Position numbers and translations under genes: made by a program. Below are positions 1 to 10,457 of a stretch of 64,000 bases of DNA, piece after piece. Source of the stretch: Bathymodiolus brooksi (lineage: Eukaryota > Mollusca > Bivalvia > Mytilida > Modiolidae); assembly GCA_963680875.1 (NCBI GenBank), contig OY804588.1, positions 76,160,829-76,224,828 on the forward strand. Direction: 5' to 3'. The notes below the pieces were generated by a model, which saw nothing but the letters and a program-made list of their open reading frames with translations, searched no databases and was not told the DNA's origin. Every line of letters starts with the position of its first letter. The stretch's first letter is position 1.

Positions 1-189
1 TGTACACAAGACGAAGGCGAACAAAACAAAAACGGTACGCAATATGTGTAGGAAACCACTACACACAAACAAACAAAAATAACGTCAATAAAACATGAGC
101 CCTCCTACAAGTTACAGTAAACGATATCAGAAGATCTAACTGTTCTTCTATTTGAGATGTTTCCAATTTAAACTTTCTAATAATAATAT

Positions 190-365
190 CAGATATAAGG
201 GGTTGGGATCCTACAAACCGGTTTAGCTCCGCCATATTTTTGTCTGTCTCAAGCCTGGATTTCCAACGTCATATGTCGTGGTCTTTGTTGTGTTTAAGTG
301 TCTGAGGTCAGAGGTAGTTGTTCTTTTTGTTGATAAATGGCATATTGTTCACTATCACTGTTTAA
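190..365 (+). repeat. Dispersed repeat, copy 1 (shared with right edge of window)
   Basis: Shares long runs such as TTTCCAACGTCATATGTCGT and GGTTTAGCTCCGCCA-type wording with 63785-63990, in the same orientation. The stretch CTGTCTCAAG before the shared part is also mussel-repeat-like. No coding content. Confidence 0.7.
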
Positions 366-449
366 ACCCCTTGTACTCTTTCCTTAACGACTTTCAAAAT
401 TAGAATTTTCATGTTCAATTAATTTTAGCAATGTATTGCAAGAAGAAGA

Positions 450-612
450 ATCCGAAGATACAAAAGAGGAGAATCCGTAAATCGAAGAAGCTGAAGTACA
501 GACAAAGCAGTGGCCAAAAGAAAAAGGACAAAAGGACAAACAACGATCTACGCGAACCCCACTAAAACCCGGGGGTGAACTCAGGTGCTCCGTAAGAGTA
601 ATCAGTTCCTGC
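450..612 (+). repeat. Dispersed mussel-type repeat M1 (GAAGATACCAAAGGGGTAATC family)
   Basis: M1 is a dispersed family seen about 20 times here. Hallmarks in order are GAAGATACCAAAGGGGTAAT, a CCGTAAATCGAAGAAG segment, an A-rich CAATGGCCAAAAGAAAAAGG segment, AACTAAAGATCGAGCAACAC, and GGTGCTCCGGAAGGGTAA followed by CTGCTCCACTAGTGGCACCC. This copy has the first and last parts. I recognise the family from mussel genomes; I see no protein in it. Confidence 0.75.
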
Positions 613-822
613 TTTCGCATCATCGTAATAACCGTCGTTAGTATCATAATTTGTTTTGTCAGAATTTTGAATTTGTTGCTCGAAACGGTTTTCTCACTGT
701 GTTCAACTTTCTCATAAATATGTTTGTATATTTAAGGGTCCTAAAATATCTGCATATTGTATATCCAAGGCAGCGTTGGATATGTTCACACGTTTATTAG
801 CTTTAGGTAAGTGAGTGTTAGG

Positions 823-1071
823 GTGTTTAACGCCACTTTCAACAATATTTCAGTCATATTGTGGCGGTGAGCTTTATTGATGGAAGAAACCGGAGTACCC
901 GGAGAAAACCACCGACCTGCCGCAAATCACTGACAAACTTTATCACAATGTTGCATCGAGAATACCCACCTTCGCTGGACTCGAACTCAAATGTTAGTGG
1001 TGATAGGCACTGATTGCACAGGTAGTTGTAAGTAAATCCAACTACCATACGATCACGGCCACGACGACACC
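823..1071 (-). mobile_element. tRNA-derived SINE, family A
   Basis: Family A, read in its own direction: a tRNA-like head (GTGGCCGTGATCGTATGGTA, then a B-box GTTCGA), a middle with TTATGTGATAAAGTTTGTCA and CGGGTACTCCGGTTTC, and a tail TGAAATATTGTTGAAAGTGG followed by CGTTAAACACCA. Such tRNA-derived SINEs with a conserved 3' domain are common in molluscs. This copy runs nearly full length on the minus strand. Confidence 0.88.
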
Positions 1072-1132
1072 TGTTTAGGTCAGTGTATAGTTATATACAT
1101 ATAAAAAAAAGTTAACTGGTTTAAAAATAAAA

Positions 1133-1240
1133 ATGTAGATCTCAAATGTAGTGCACATGACGCGTTTCTCAAATAAGCTTCATCAGGTACACTTAAAGTC
1201 AATAGATGAATAGCCAGATAATTTACAGATTTTTGAGAGC
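1133..1240 (+). repeat. Dispersed mussel-type repeat M2 (GCGTTTCTGGAATAACCTTC family)
   Basis: M2 hallmarks: GTGCRCATGACGCGTTTC, CTTCATCAGGTACRCTCAAA, GGAAAGCCAAATAATTTA, TTTGGGAGCAATAAA. Further copies: 3045-3150, 7141-7275, 54791-54915, 59504-59555, 62709-62830, all on the + strand. I recall an equivalent family from mussel genomes. Confidence 0.72.
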
Positions 1241-1524
1241 AAGAATATTAATGTGCCTTAAATATAAAGCCAAAACCATCTACTGTTACCTATGCTTGAT
1301 GGTGGAGAACCTTAGTTTTAATGATAATTACATTATTTGGGAACTGTATATTAAGAAAAAAACATGTTCTGTTATATGAAGCAGAATGTTGAATAACGAA
1401 TGAAATATTTATTTTGCACACGTTGGCTGAGCTTGGAATAAAAAAAAGTACAATTGAGCAATTACAATTAAGATGTACAACCAACTCGGCAATAGGACAA
1501 CTAATTCCATGTTGATAAACAATG

Positions 1525-1605
1525 ATTTGACCCGATTGTGGATCGAACCCACGATGCAGCACTCGTGTCGATAACGCTATTGTCTACAACACCGATGTGA
1601 CCAGT
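1525..1605 (-). mobile_element. tRNA-like sequence (SINE head or tRNA pseudogene)
   Basis: On the minus strand GTGGGTTCGATCCACAATCG is a good Pol III B-box in a T-arm-like context, preceded by GTTGTAGACAATAGCG where an A-box would lie. I could not fold a full tRNA, so a SINE head is more likely than a working tRNA gene. Confidence 0.5.
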
Positions 1606-1745
1606 AACGTGTTCTCATATGGCCACTCGTTGCTGGTTGGAACATTATGTCTCACACAAAAATAGTGTAACATGCACAACAAAAATACAACAAGATTATT
1701 AAAAATTCTATATTAAGAAGCTGATAGTTCAATATTTATTTGTAG

Positions 1746-1782
1746 AACTGGCTCCACAGAAAGTACGTGTCAACTCAGTAAA
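1746..1782 (+). CDS. SDR exon (antepenultimate), 37-nt micro-exon
   Basis: It follows ATTTGTAG and ends before GTAAGT. It enters with two bases completing a codon (G+AA would give Glu), encodes [11 protein letters not shown] and leaves AA, which the next exon's T completes to Asn. The VRVNSVNPG reading across the junction matches the SDR family exactly, which is what makes so short an exon believable. Confidence 0.82.
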
Positions 1783-4700
1783 GTAAGTTATAATATATAT
1801 TTGTTAATTAGTTAATAGTGTTTAACGCCACCTTCAACAATATTTCAGTTATATCGTGGTGGTCAGTACAACTCGCCATGACTGGTGTTTAAACTCACAA
1901 CTTTAGTGGCGATACGCACTAATTACACATGTAGTTGCAAATCCAGCTATCATTCGATCACGACCACGAAGACCCCTATATTTGTTGATGCAGGTGTGAT
2001 ATCCATATTGTTGATCGGTATGATATAACTGTAAAATTGCTCAATTGACGTTAAACAACAATCAATCACTCTATAGTGTTGTTACGTTGATCAGTTTATA
2101 AACATGATTTGTCAATTTTTTTATGTGTTCACGTAGCACACACATGTAGTTGTTTTAAATATTGTGAAAACTTATACGCATTATTCATGTTATATTCCCT
2201 TTAAAAAGATGTTCGGTTCGTCTTTACCTCCAGGGGTCAGTTGTTGAACTTGTGATTAAGCTAATCATATGATTAGCACTAATTACATTTTTAATTCCTA
2301 ATCACATAATTAGCTAATGCAATGATTAAATATGAATAGTTAATACATTGATTAAAACAGTTCATCAACAGAATTTAATCATTGCATTGGCTAAGTATGT
2401 AATTAAGAATTACAAATGTAATTAGGGCTAATCACATGATTAGCTTAATCACAAGTTCAACAACGGACCCCTGGTGTTTGTAGGAGGACTGATGTCTTAT
2501 TTACGTTATTTGTGTTTGTTTGGGTATAGTGGTTTCCACCACATGTTGTGTTTTATTTTGTCTGTCTTCGCCTTGTCTACCCTATGTTACCAGTTTCGCT
2601 GGAATGTCTGTTTTTATTGATCCTTTGGTGTATTCTAACGTTTATTCAAAGGTTTGTTTGTTTGTTTGATAGTGCTTAACGCCACTTTCAACAATATTTT
2701 AGTCATAGTCAATTTTATTGGTGGAGGAAACCGGAGGACCCGACGAAAACCACCGACCTATCGCAAATCAAACTTTATCACATAGTATTGCACACCTCCC
2801 CCTGATCGCGATTCGAACTCACAACATCAGTGGTGATAGACACTGATTGCATAGGTAGTTGAAAATCCATGCGATCACGGCCACGACGGTCCCATTTTTA
2901 ATCAAAGGCAAAAAAAAAAACAAAAAAAAACGTACTGATTGATAAGTTAGAGCTAAAATGAAAGAAAAACATCCGATACCAATTAACACACTTGTTGCTG
3001 TCTAAACTTATAAAAATAACACAAAGGTCAACAATGTCAATACAAACATAGATATCCAACCCAGCTCACATGGCGAGTTTCTGGAATAACCTTCATAGGT
3101 TACGCTCATAATTGGAAAAGATAGGAAAACAAAATATTCTTCAAGTGTTTGGGAGCAAGTAAAGAAAAGGATGTAAACTGAATAACTAAAATCGCTTGCC
3201 ATCTGTGCATGAGGGAGTAATAATGATCACATTATTTAAGAATTGACTATGTCAAATAAACCATGTCAGTGTTGAAACACTGATTACATGTTATGAGAAA
3301 ATTCTGGAATGATTAATCAATTATAATTAAAAGGACAGAAAAGAATCCGACATAATGAACATCGTTATATAATGTTGATGTCTGCCTTTCTTAACAGAAC
3401 AAATTAACCTTGAAGCAAACATGTTGAAGCTTCTGCAGAATCAATAATGTCGGATGATGTTTTGTCTGAAACTTAACTTTGCTATTATTAAATTTAAGCG
3501 TATTTTATTCAGAAAAGTACTGAAAAGGATTGGATAGCAGGACAAACCTATATAAATCCTCTCCTCAACTTTAATATTAGTGTGAAATAATTCGATATTT
3601 TATAATTGGGAGACACAATGGGAAAGTAATATCACACTATCAGAACATTCTCAAACTTCAATAGAAAAATCATAGAAACATAGGAAAAATCGATACCCTC
3701 TGCTCACCTGTCTAGCTTGGTACAGGCACTTCAATAAAACGTGGAGGGAATAAGCCAGTTTTACGGACTAAAACCTCCCTCGAATAGAATAATTATATTA
3801 CGTATCTGGTTGTTACAGTTTGTATTCTTGAAATAATGCTACACAAATAAATCGGTTATTTAAAACCTATTTGTCAGCATCTGATGTTCACGTATGTATT
3901 ACAGTCCTGGTTTTATCGAGACAAAATTTGCTGACAATGCTGGATGGCCAAGTGATATGACCGCTAATGTAAGTATTATATTGATTATTCCTTGTGAAGC
4001 AGTGATGGTGACAATCCAACACACTGTCATAACAAAAGACAAACACGAAACTTTGAAGTTAGTTTAAGAAACCAATTAAAGGAGAAAATACATGCAACAA
4101 AAACCAAAGCAAAACAAACAAACAAACAAACCGAAACCCCCCCTCCCAAAAAAAAAACCAACCCGATAGATGTAATCCATTAAAAGAGCACAACTATGAC
4201 CGATCACTTAAGTGGTAGAGATCTACTTTGAACAGAGCAAGGCTGGAAGTTATAATCTATCGTTACCTTTTACTTACCTTATTGTCACATAAATATCAGC
4301 GACAGACGGAATCTCTTCATAACACTGCTGACATCACAAATGAAGCCTAAAAAACAGAGGGTCACAGTCATATTTGTGAGGTATTATCACACAATACAGA
4401 TGTAAACATGTACGAAAAATGTAATGTTAACAAAGGGGGTAATCAGACACCGTAAATCGAGGAGCAAACACGATAAATTGACCAACGGTCGAAAGGATAC
4501 GAACCTCTGGGAATGAACACGGGTGCTCCGGAAGGGTGACAGGTTCCTGCTCCAATAGTGACACCCGTCATGTTACTCTATGTGACTATTGTTTATGAAG
4601 AAATGAAACATTTCAACACCTTATTGTATATAAAATTTGAGAAAAGCACCGGTATGCAGTAGTATTTATCGGATATTTATAAGAAGAGTTTCAAGAAACA

Positions 4701-6290
4701 AAAGGGGTAATCAGAATCCGTAAATCGAAAAAGGATATACTACACAATGACCAAAAGAAAAACGACAAAGGGACATAAAACGATCTACAAAAAATACACA
4801 TAAAGCTAAAGATTGTCAGTCACAGAAACATTCATGACTTAACGACATTATCAGACCGTCTGTAAATTACACATGGCATATGAAACAGTTTATGATAGTA
4901 CTTACACGTACACTTATCAATACAAATGTACTATGAAAAACAAAAATTACCACACTGTCCGCACAATTCTGAAATCAAATATCAAAATCGTAGAAAGAGG
5001 CAAAAATCATAACCGTAACACATAAATATAGGACCGTTCACTTTCCAACTTGGCATAGGCATTTTAATAAAACGTGGCGGGGTTAAGCAAGTTTTATGGG
5101 CCCAAGCAATTGGAATCTGGAAGCCTCAATGTCATATATGATCTACATTATTGTTCCGCATCATTTCACTAAAAGAGGAGGTTGTGACCCATAAAGCCAG
5201 TTTAACCCCACCACTTTGTATTTACCTGACTGTCCATGTGGTTTGTTTCTTTATCTTTGTTTTGTGTCTTGTTCCCGATTTTGCCAGTGTCTCTGATTTG
5301 TCCATTTAGTATTGTCCCTTCTGTGTACTGTAACGGTTATTTGTATTACACTCACTTCATTGTAAGAAAACACTGAGGACCAAATCACAAAGAATGTAAG
5401 AGTAGAGAGGCACAATTAAATACACGTAATAGGCAAACCAAAAGAACCATCCAAACAACCTATGTAAGGAAGTACCTGATTGAAAATAAGCGGAAATGCT
5501 TTCATGTGACATCCATGGAAAGATATCAACTTATAAGTGTAGTTTAGCCTTGACGTACTTCTTTTATTTCGTCATACTTTTAAATTGGCCGTCGTGGCCG
5601 TGATCGTATGGTAGTTGGATTTACAACTACCCATGCAATCAGTGCCTATCACCACTGAGTCTGATGTTGTGAGTTTGAATCTCGATCAGGGCGAAGTGTA
5701 CAGCATTATGTGATAAAGTGTGTCAGTGACTTGCGACAGGCCAGTGATTTTCTCCGGGTACTCCGGTTTCTTCCACCAATACAACTGACCGCCACGATAT
5801 AGCTGAAATATTGTTGAAAGTGGTGTTAAACACCATCAAGTAATCAAACAACACACGTCCTCTTGTCATTCATTTAATTTAAGTGAAATACACTTAAAGG
5901 ACCTCATTGGAAATAAGCGGAAAAACTTTCATATGTCATCCTTGGAAGGATATCAACTTATAAGTGCATTTTAGTTGTTTTATTTCATAGTTTTAAAAAT
6001 GTATATTTTTTAACCACACTTGTATATAGTTGGTATCGATTTATTTTATCTTTTACCTTTACATAGTTTGTGAATTTACACAGCTCTCTTTCACATGACA
6101 TTACTAACATGCATGTTCTTCTAATTTTTAGTATCTTGAACGCCTGAAAATATTACAACCTCTAGGTGGTGCTGGCAAGCCAGAAGACGTTGCTAAGGCT
6201 ATAAGATTTCTTGCGTCGGATGAGGCTTCATTCACTACTGGACATCTGTTGTTCGTAGATTCAGGTCGCCATGCTGGACTTCCGGTCTAA
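1746..6290 (+). CDS. Short-chain dehydrogenase/reductase (SDR), 3' part of gene, last three exons
   Basis: Joined exons 1746-1782, 3905-3968 and 6132-6290 (260 nt) keep one reading frame across two GT-AG introns and end at TAA. The protein reads [12 protein letters not shown], then [14 protein letters not shown], then [20 protein letters not shown] and [12 protein letters not shown]. This is the canonical C-terminal third of classical SDR enzymes: the strand after the catalytic helix, the N-PG-x-I-x-T substrate loop, the G-x-P-E-D-V-A helix and the final TG-x-x-x-x-VD-G strand. SDRs are NAD(P)-dependent oxidoreductases; the substrate cannot be read from this part. The nucleotide-binding TGxxxGxG motif and the YxxxK site are not visible in 1-1745, so the 5' exons probably lie off the left edge. 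FabG-like or other cytosolic or mitochondrial SDR are equally possible. Confidence 0.88.
1818..1975 (-). mobile_element. SINE family A, internally deleted copy
   Basis: Both ends of the family are present (TGTTTAACGCCACCTTCAAC and CGATCACGACCACGAAG), but about 90 bases of the middle are missing. Confidence 0.8.
2230..2474. mobile_element. Foldback element (long inverted repeat) inside another repeat
   Basis: Starts CCAGGGGTCAGTTGTTGAAC and ends with the near complement GTTCAACAACGGACCCCTGG. Pairing continues inward through TTGTGATTAAGCTAATCATA, giving arms of about 105 bases and a short centre. It interrupts a dispersed repeat whose two halves (ATGTTCGGTTCGTCTTTACC on the left, TCTTATTTACGTTATTTG on the right) are joined in other copies at 48400 and 61765. 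Confidence 0.85.
2670..2893 (-). mobile_element. SINE family A
   Basis: Tail at the low-coordinate side (GTGCTTAACGCCACTTTCAA), tRNA-like head with B-box complement TTCGAACTCACAAC near 2812, ending GATCACGGCCACGACGG. Confidence 0.85.
3905..3968 (+). CDS. SDR exon (penultimate), 64 nt
   Basis: Acceptor GTATTACAG, donor GTAAGT. It encodes [21 protein letters not shown] after the split Asn codon and ends in phase 0. The PG-x-I-x-T motif is the cofactor/substrate loop of SDR enzymes. Confidence 0.88.
4434..4577 (+). repeat. M1 dispersed repeat, partial copy
   Basis: GGGGGTAATCAGACACCGTA at the start, GGTGCTCCGGAAGGGTGACA and TGACACCCGTCATGTTACTC at the end; the A-rich middle is largely missing. 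Confidence 0.7.
4697..4818 (+). repeat. M1 dispersed repeat, 5' half
   Basis: Begins GAAACAAAAGGGGTAATCAG, continues with CCGTAAATCGAAAAAGG and an A-rich segment, and ends near AAAGCTAAAGATTG. The 3' half is absent. Confidence 0.7.
5587..5849 (+). mobile_element. SINE family A, full-length, + strand
   Basis: Starts GGCCGTCGTGGCCGTGATCG and ends GTGTTAAACACCATCAAGTA. It lies in the last intron of the SDR gene. The tail repeats CAA/TCAA, as in L1-unrelated molluscan SINEs. Confidence 0.88.
6132..6290 (+). CDS. SDR last exon with stop codon
   Basis: Acceptor TAATTTTTAG, phase 0. It encodes 52 residues starting [13 protein letters not shown] and ending RHAGLPV, stop TAA at 6288-6290. The G-x-P-E-D-V-A-x-A-I-x-FLAS and TG-x-x-x-x-VD-G motifs are diagnostic. 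An AATAAA lies 62 bases downstream. Confidence 0.92.
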   Translation, partial: YLERLKILQPLGGAGKPEDVAKAIRFLASDEASFTTGHLLFVDSGRHAGLPV

Positions 6291-6351
6291 TATAATTTTA
6301 TAATTTTATTTTAGAAATACAAATTTGATATCTATATAAATACATATTCAG

Positions 6352-6357
6352 AATAAA
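6352..6357 (+). terminator. Candidate polyadenylation signal of the SDR gene
   Basis: AATAAA, 62 bases after the SDR stop codon in an AT-rich stretch. Position and sequence fit a poly(A) signal; no cleavage site was determined. Confidence 0.6.
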
Positions 6358-7140
6358 AAGAGAGTACTAGTATATTTAATGTCATTTTGTGTGTCATTAA
6401 ATACATTCAGCCGCTCCATCGTTAGACCCATTACATTGCTTTAAATTGGGATGGTATATATCCGTGTTAAACAGTTAAACAATCGAACGCAAAGCGTAAG
6501 ATTAATTACCCGTCTAACTAGGAAAAGCGTGGTATAAATGATTTAGAACCTGAAGCCATAAAATATCACAACTAGGTCGTTAATTATTGCAAGGCTCTCT
6601 GAGAGTAATACAACTACAGATTTCAGTAAAGTCTGCAATATCTTGTTTCTGTGTGTATTATTTCATAGTTCTTAGCTGTTGCTTACACTCTGGTATATAA
6701 ACCATACAAAGATGAAAGGAAAATAATGCATTCATGTTACAGGTACACGTTAAGGACCGGCTATTCTTAAGAGGGGTTTTATGTTTCGTAATAATGCACA
6801 ATCATCCGTTTTGTTTCACGGACGACAAACAAGGTATTATACAGTAAACCTAATTCAAGGCTAAGTTCAAGATTGGTGCGTGATATATATTCGTAGGTGT
6901 GTTATTATATAATCCATGTCGGCTTAGAATTTAGATTGATCACAAGGTTAACATTGAAATAAATAAGTTCGGGAAGGATATACAAATAAAGTGTTTAGTA
7001 TGACCTATTTAGGACTATGATATTACAGTTCTGTGCAACATCACTATGCAAATGACTCATCTATGTTTTGTATGAACAAAATGACAGAAGATTCCAAGAC
7101 GTGATAAAAACAAACCACGAATCTATATATAGTCAGAATA

Positions 7141-7275
7141 TAAACGTAGATATCAAACTTATAGTGCGCATGACGCGTTTCTGGAATAACCTTCATCAGG
7201 CACGCTCAAAATCGAAAGGTTGGAAAGCCAAATAATTTAAAATTTTGGGAACAATAAAATCAAAGGACGTGACAC
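7141..7275 (+). repeat. M2 dispersed repeat
   Basis: ACGCGTTTCTGGAATAACCT through AAGGTTGGAAAGCCAAATAA to AACAATAAAATCAAAGGACG; the best preserved copy with 54791-54915. Confidence 0.72.
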
Positions 7276-8043
7276 AGGAGAACCTCGAAAACGACCAGAA
7301 CGACGGTTATATCTGATCTATTTAGTGAAATTGTTCTGTCGTGTGGACATTTTGACATTGAAGGATCAACACAATAAACGAAGATGCATGTAGTAAAAAT
7401 ACAATTTATTTACACGCCCTGAGAAACAGGCTATAATAACCCGGCAAAGGTTCCCTTATCTACCCATTTATAAAGCTCACAATTTTTTTTATCTTGTATA
7501 TATCTATATTTGCAAACCAGATATCTTTTTACAAAATAATGTATTAAGAAAAGACAAATAGTGTCGAGTCCTTTTGATGTAAAAGCGATCCTTATTTTTT
7601 TTGTCATAAAGTCTTGAACAAAGCAAAAAAATATGACAACTTTGCATTTTTTTATGAGTTTATTGACACGTCCTATACATAAACAGTTTTCACTTCTTGT
7701 GTATTTTACATATATTACCGTGGTCAATGACCAGCTATTGAGTTGTGATAAATGATTCTATCTCGTCATAGTAATCTTTATTGTACAATATTTATTCCAC
7801 TGCACTTGTCTATACACCAGAATAACCAAATCAAATGAAAATTAAGTTTATATTGAATGTATGAATCGTATTGTAGACCATCATAAGTTCAGAATTAGCA
7901 TAAAAGTTAAATGTCTGCAACCAACCTTTTAAAACACCCCATAAATAAACAAATAAATAAATAATAATAATGATATTAAGAATAATAATATCGCCGAGTC
8001 TAAACACTGTATATATTGTAAATAAGTATCCCGTCATACTAAC

Positions 8044-8318
8044 GGGGAGGACCTCGGTGGCTCAATGAGTTAGGTGGTTGGATTACCTAACAACTCATAC
8101 AAGCCTATCACCAATACGGCGTGGGTTCGCTCCCGGCTTTTTAAATTACAAAAAGGGTGCACTGGACTCGCAGCCGAAAGTGATAAAGATTACCAGTTGC
8201 TTGCACATGGTCGGTGGTTCTCTCTGGCTATCCCGGCTTCTTCCACCACCAAAACAGGTCGCCCTGATATAGCTGAAATATTGCTGAAAGTGGTATTAAA
8301 CACCAAAAATCAATAACA
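8044..8318 (+). mobile_element. tRNA-derived SINE, family B, full-length
   Basis: The head looks like a tRNA: A-box-like GGTGGCTCAATGAGTTAGG and B-box GTGGGTTCGCTCCCGGC. The body differs from family A (AAAAGGGTGCACTGGACTCG), but the last about 80 bases (GATATAGCTGAAATATTGCT, GTATTAAACACCA) are the family A tail. The two families therefore share a 3' module. Confidence 0.88.
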
Positions 8319-8488
8319 ATCTTCATTATATATTGCAATTAAGTATCCCGTGGTACGAACGAAGCAAACAACAAATAAATGGCTATAAATAGATATCCAT
8401 GTTGTTGATTAAATATAATTAAATATATTGGCAACTCGGCATTCCTATAGATACTGCTAAATCCAGCAGTACCTGTATATGGGGGTAT

Positions 8489-8666
8489 GGTGTTTAACGC
8501 CACTTTCAACAATATTTCAGCTATATCGTGGCGGTCAGTTTTATTGGTGGAAGAAACAGGAATACCCGGAGTAAACTACCAACATGTAGCAAGTCACTGA
8601 CAAAATGTATCACATAATGTTGTATCGAGTACAGTTCACCATTAGCGGGATTCGAACTCACAACGT
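8489..8666 (-). mobile_element. SINE family A, 5'-truncated
   Basis: Tail and middle are intact on the minus strand; the copy stops at GGGATTCGAACTCACAACG, so most of the tRNA head is lost. Confidence 0.82.
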
Positions 8667-9227
8667 ATATCCTTCGTCTTACGGTTCCTGGTTACCGTTC
8701 TCACATCATAAAACTTTTCTTAAGTCTATTTCTGGTTGTTGGTTAAATCTTATCTGGGTTGTTGCTTGAATCAAATAAAATCTAATTTGTAGTGATTTGT
8801 AGACTGTTTTGTGTTTCGTTTTTTGTTTTGTTTCATTATGGCCATTGCATTGTCTGTCCTTCGTTTTAAGGCTTTTATATTTTCAAACGCTCATTCAAAG
8901 GGAAAACCTCAAAATTCTAAACTTAAGGTTTTTCTTTGTTCTATGGTGTTTAACGCCACTTTCAAGAACTTAAGAAAACAAAATTAAAGAAAACATTGCA
9001 GAATAATTAAGTTTTAAAGAAAACAATAGAAAGAAGTTAACACAAGACTTCAAAATGTAGTTAAATTACAACAACAACAGAACATCACATAAAACATTTT
9101 TACAGTTGAAATAGAATGTTAGAAAAAAAACAGAATTCAAAATACAAACTAAAAAGAGCACCATAAAACAGGTTACAATCTAAAAATAGAATACACATGT
9201 ATGGGGAGGTCAGATTGGTTTTTTTTT

Positions 9228-9475
9228 GTGTTTAACGTAACATTCAACAATATTTCAGTTATATCGTGACGATCAATTTTATTGGTGGAGGAAACCGGAG
9301 TACTCGGAGAAAACCACCCACCTGCCGCAAGTCACTGACAAATATTATCACATAATGTTGTATCGAGTACACCTTGCCATGAACGGGGTTCGAACTCACA
9401 ACTTTAGTGGTGATAGGCACTGATTGCACAAGTAGTTGTCAATCCAGCTACCATACGATCACGACCACGCCCGGG
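9228..9475 (-). mobile_element. SINE family A
   Basis: Nearly full-length minus-strand copy: GTGTTTAACGTAACATTCAA at one end, GGGTTCGAACTCACAAC near 9387, CGATCACGACCACG at the other. Confidence 0.86.
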
Positions 9476-9855
9476 AATGTTAGAAATTTTTTTTAAAAGC
9501 AGCTACTCAGAACACTTTCCAATCTAAAGATAAAATACAAATGTATGGTAATATTAAAAAAAAAAAAAAAAAACAGAATTCAAAATACAAATTGAAAAGA
9601 GCACAACAAAACACGTTACAATCTAAAGATAAAGGAATGTTAAAAAATAAACATAAGAATTTAAAATACAAATCAAAGAAAACACCATAAAACACATATA
9701 ATCTGAGCTTCATTCCCCATGACTTAATCTATTTTAGTTCAATGTCTATGTACGTAATATAGTTTTCATTCATTCATTAATCTCCGTACATTTAAAGTAT
9801 ATAATTATATATAATTCAACTTGTATTTCATGCTCTACGTACAGCCTTTAGTACA

Positions 9856-9998
9856 TATATAAGGATTTATAGATGTCTTCCAGAGTGTGAAAGTCAATCC
9901 GAATTGCCTTTAATATTGAAAAGCTGTCAGACAGCCGAGACAGCAGAGAAACTATTCTTTTTCAACTGATGGATATATTTTGGAGTTTGATGACGTCA
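9856..9998 (+). promoter_or_regulatory. Candidate core promoter of the pappalysin gene
   Basis: TATATAAG at 9856-9863 lies 197 bases before the start codon; a start site about 30 bases downstream would give a 5' leader near 170 nt. A perfect palindromic CRE, TGACGTCA, sits at 9991-9998 within the presumed leader. The surroundings are AT-rich, so the TATA match could be chance. Confidence 0.4.
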
Positions 9999-10060
9999 AG
10001 CAAATTTACGTAAATAAAATACAGCGATTTGTACGAAATATTTAACTTACAAGGAATACG

Positions 10061-10457
10061 ATGAAAATATCGTGCAACAATTTTATCCGTTGTATTTTTA
10101 TTTTAGCATTTGTAAATTTATTTGTTAAATCAAATTGTAAGAAAATCAAAAAGATATTTAGACATGCTAAGCATAAGGAGAAAATTGTTGAAGAAATTCA
10201 AAGCTTAAAGAAAGGGACAGAGAGGTTATGTACAAACCCGAAGAGAAAAGGCGATAAACTTCATCATTTAATACGACACCCAAGAGACACCAGGATTCTG
10301 GCAAAACATACAAGAGTCCCCGAAAATTCGGTGTATTTTTCTGGAAATGAAATTATCAAGTTGAGAGCATTTTACTCTAGAATTCCGAGTGATAGTTTTA
10401 CATATAGTATAATGGTAAATCCCGAGGGAGGACAAAATGACCCCGTTACAATACTTG
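10061..10457 (+). CDS. PAPPA: Pappalysin exon 1: signal peptide, propeptide-like region, start of laminin-G-like domain
   Basis: Residues 1-132 plus one base. [20 protein letters not shown] is a good signal peptide, with likely cleavage after NLFVKS. A lysine/histidine-rich stretch (26-82) follows, then [16 protein letters not shown] opens the laminin-G-like jellyroll. The start is the first ATG of the frame, and only short leader lies between it and the TATA-like site. Donor GTAAGT. Intron 1 after it is 20,962 bp. Confidence 0.88.

Larger units (their letters stand above)
1..1745. other. Repeat-filled stretch left of the SDR exons
   Basis: No exon was recognised. It holds, in order, fragments of dispersed repeats (1-130, 190-365, 450-612), a SINE on the minus strand (823-1071), a piece of another dispersed repeat (1133-1240) and a tRNA-like sequence on the minus strand (about 1525-1605). 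If the upstream SDR exons are here they are too short or too divergent for me to see. Confidence 0.6.
3615..5345. repeat. Dispersed mussel-type repeat M6 (AACGTGGCGGGGTTAA family), three copies around the SDR exon
   Basis: 3615-3785 and 4935-5110 on the + strand, 5165-5345 on the minus strand. Shared wording: TTCAATAAAACGTGGAGGGA / TTTAATAAAACGTGGCGGGG, then AAGCAAGTTTTATGGGCCCA, preceded by an A-rich AAATCGTAGAAAGAGGCAAA. Related copies at 35380-35560, 37150-37460 and 55500-55690. The SDR exon 3905-3968 lies between two of them. Confidence 0.7.
6358..9850. other. Intergenic stretch between the SDR and pappalysin genes
   Basis: No gene seen. It holds an M2 repeat (7141-7275), SINEs B (8044-8318) and A (8489-8666, 9228-9475) and a tail scrap near 8943. 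8970-9700 is A-rich, with thrice-repeated wording AACAGAATTCAAAATACAAA and ACAATCTAAAGATAAA. The rest of 6358-7140 and 7276-8043 is unremarkable AT-rich DNA. Confidence 0.6.

Noticed and set aside
1525..1605. Functional tRNA gene
   Set aside because: A B-box is present but I cannot form a complete cloverleaf or an acceptor stem; a SINE head explains it better.
8074..8316. 80-codon + strand frame
   Set aside because: Lies wholly in a tRNA-derived SINE of family B.
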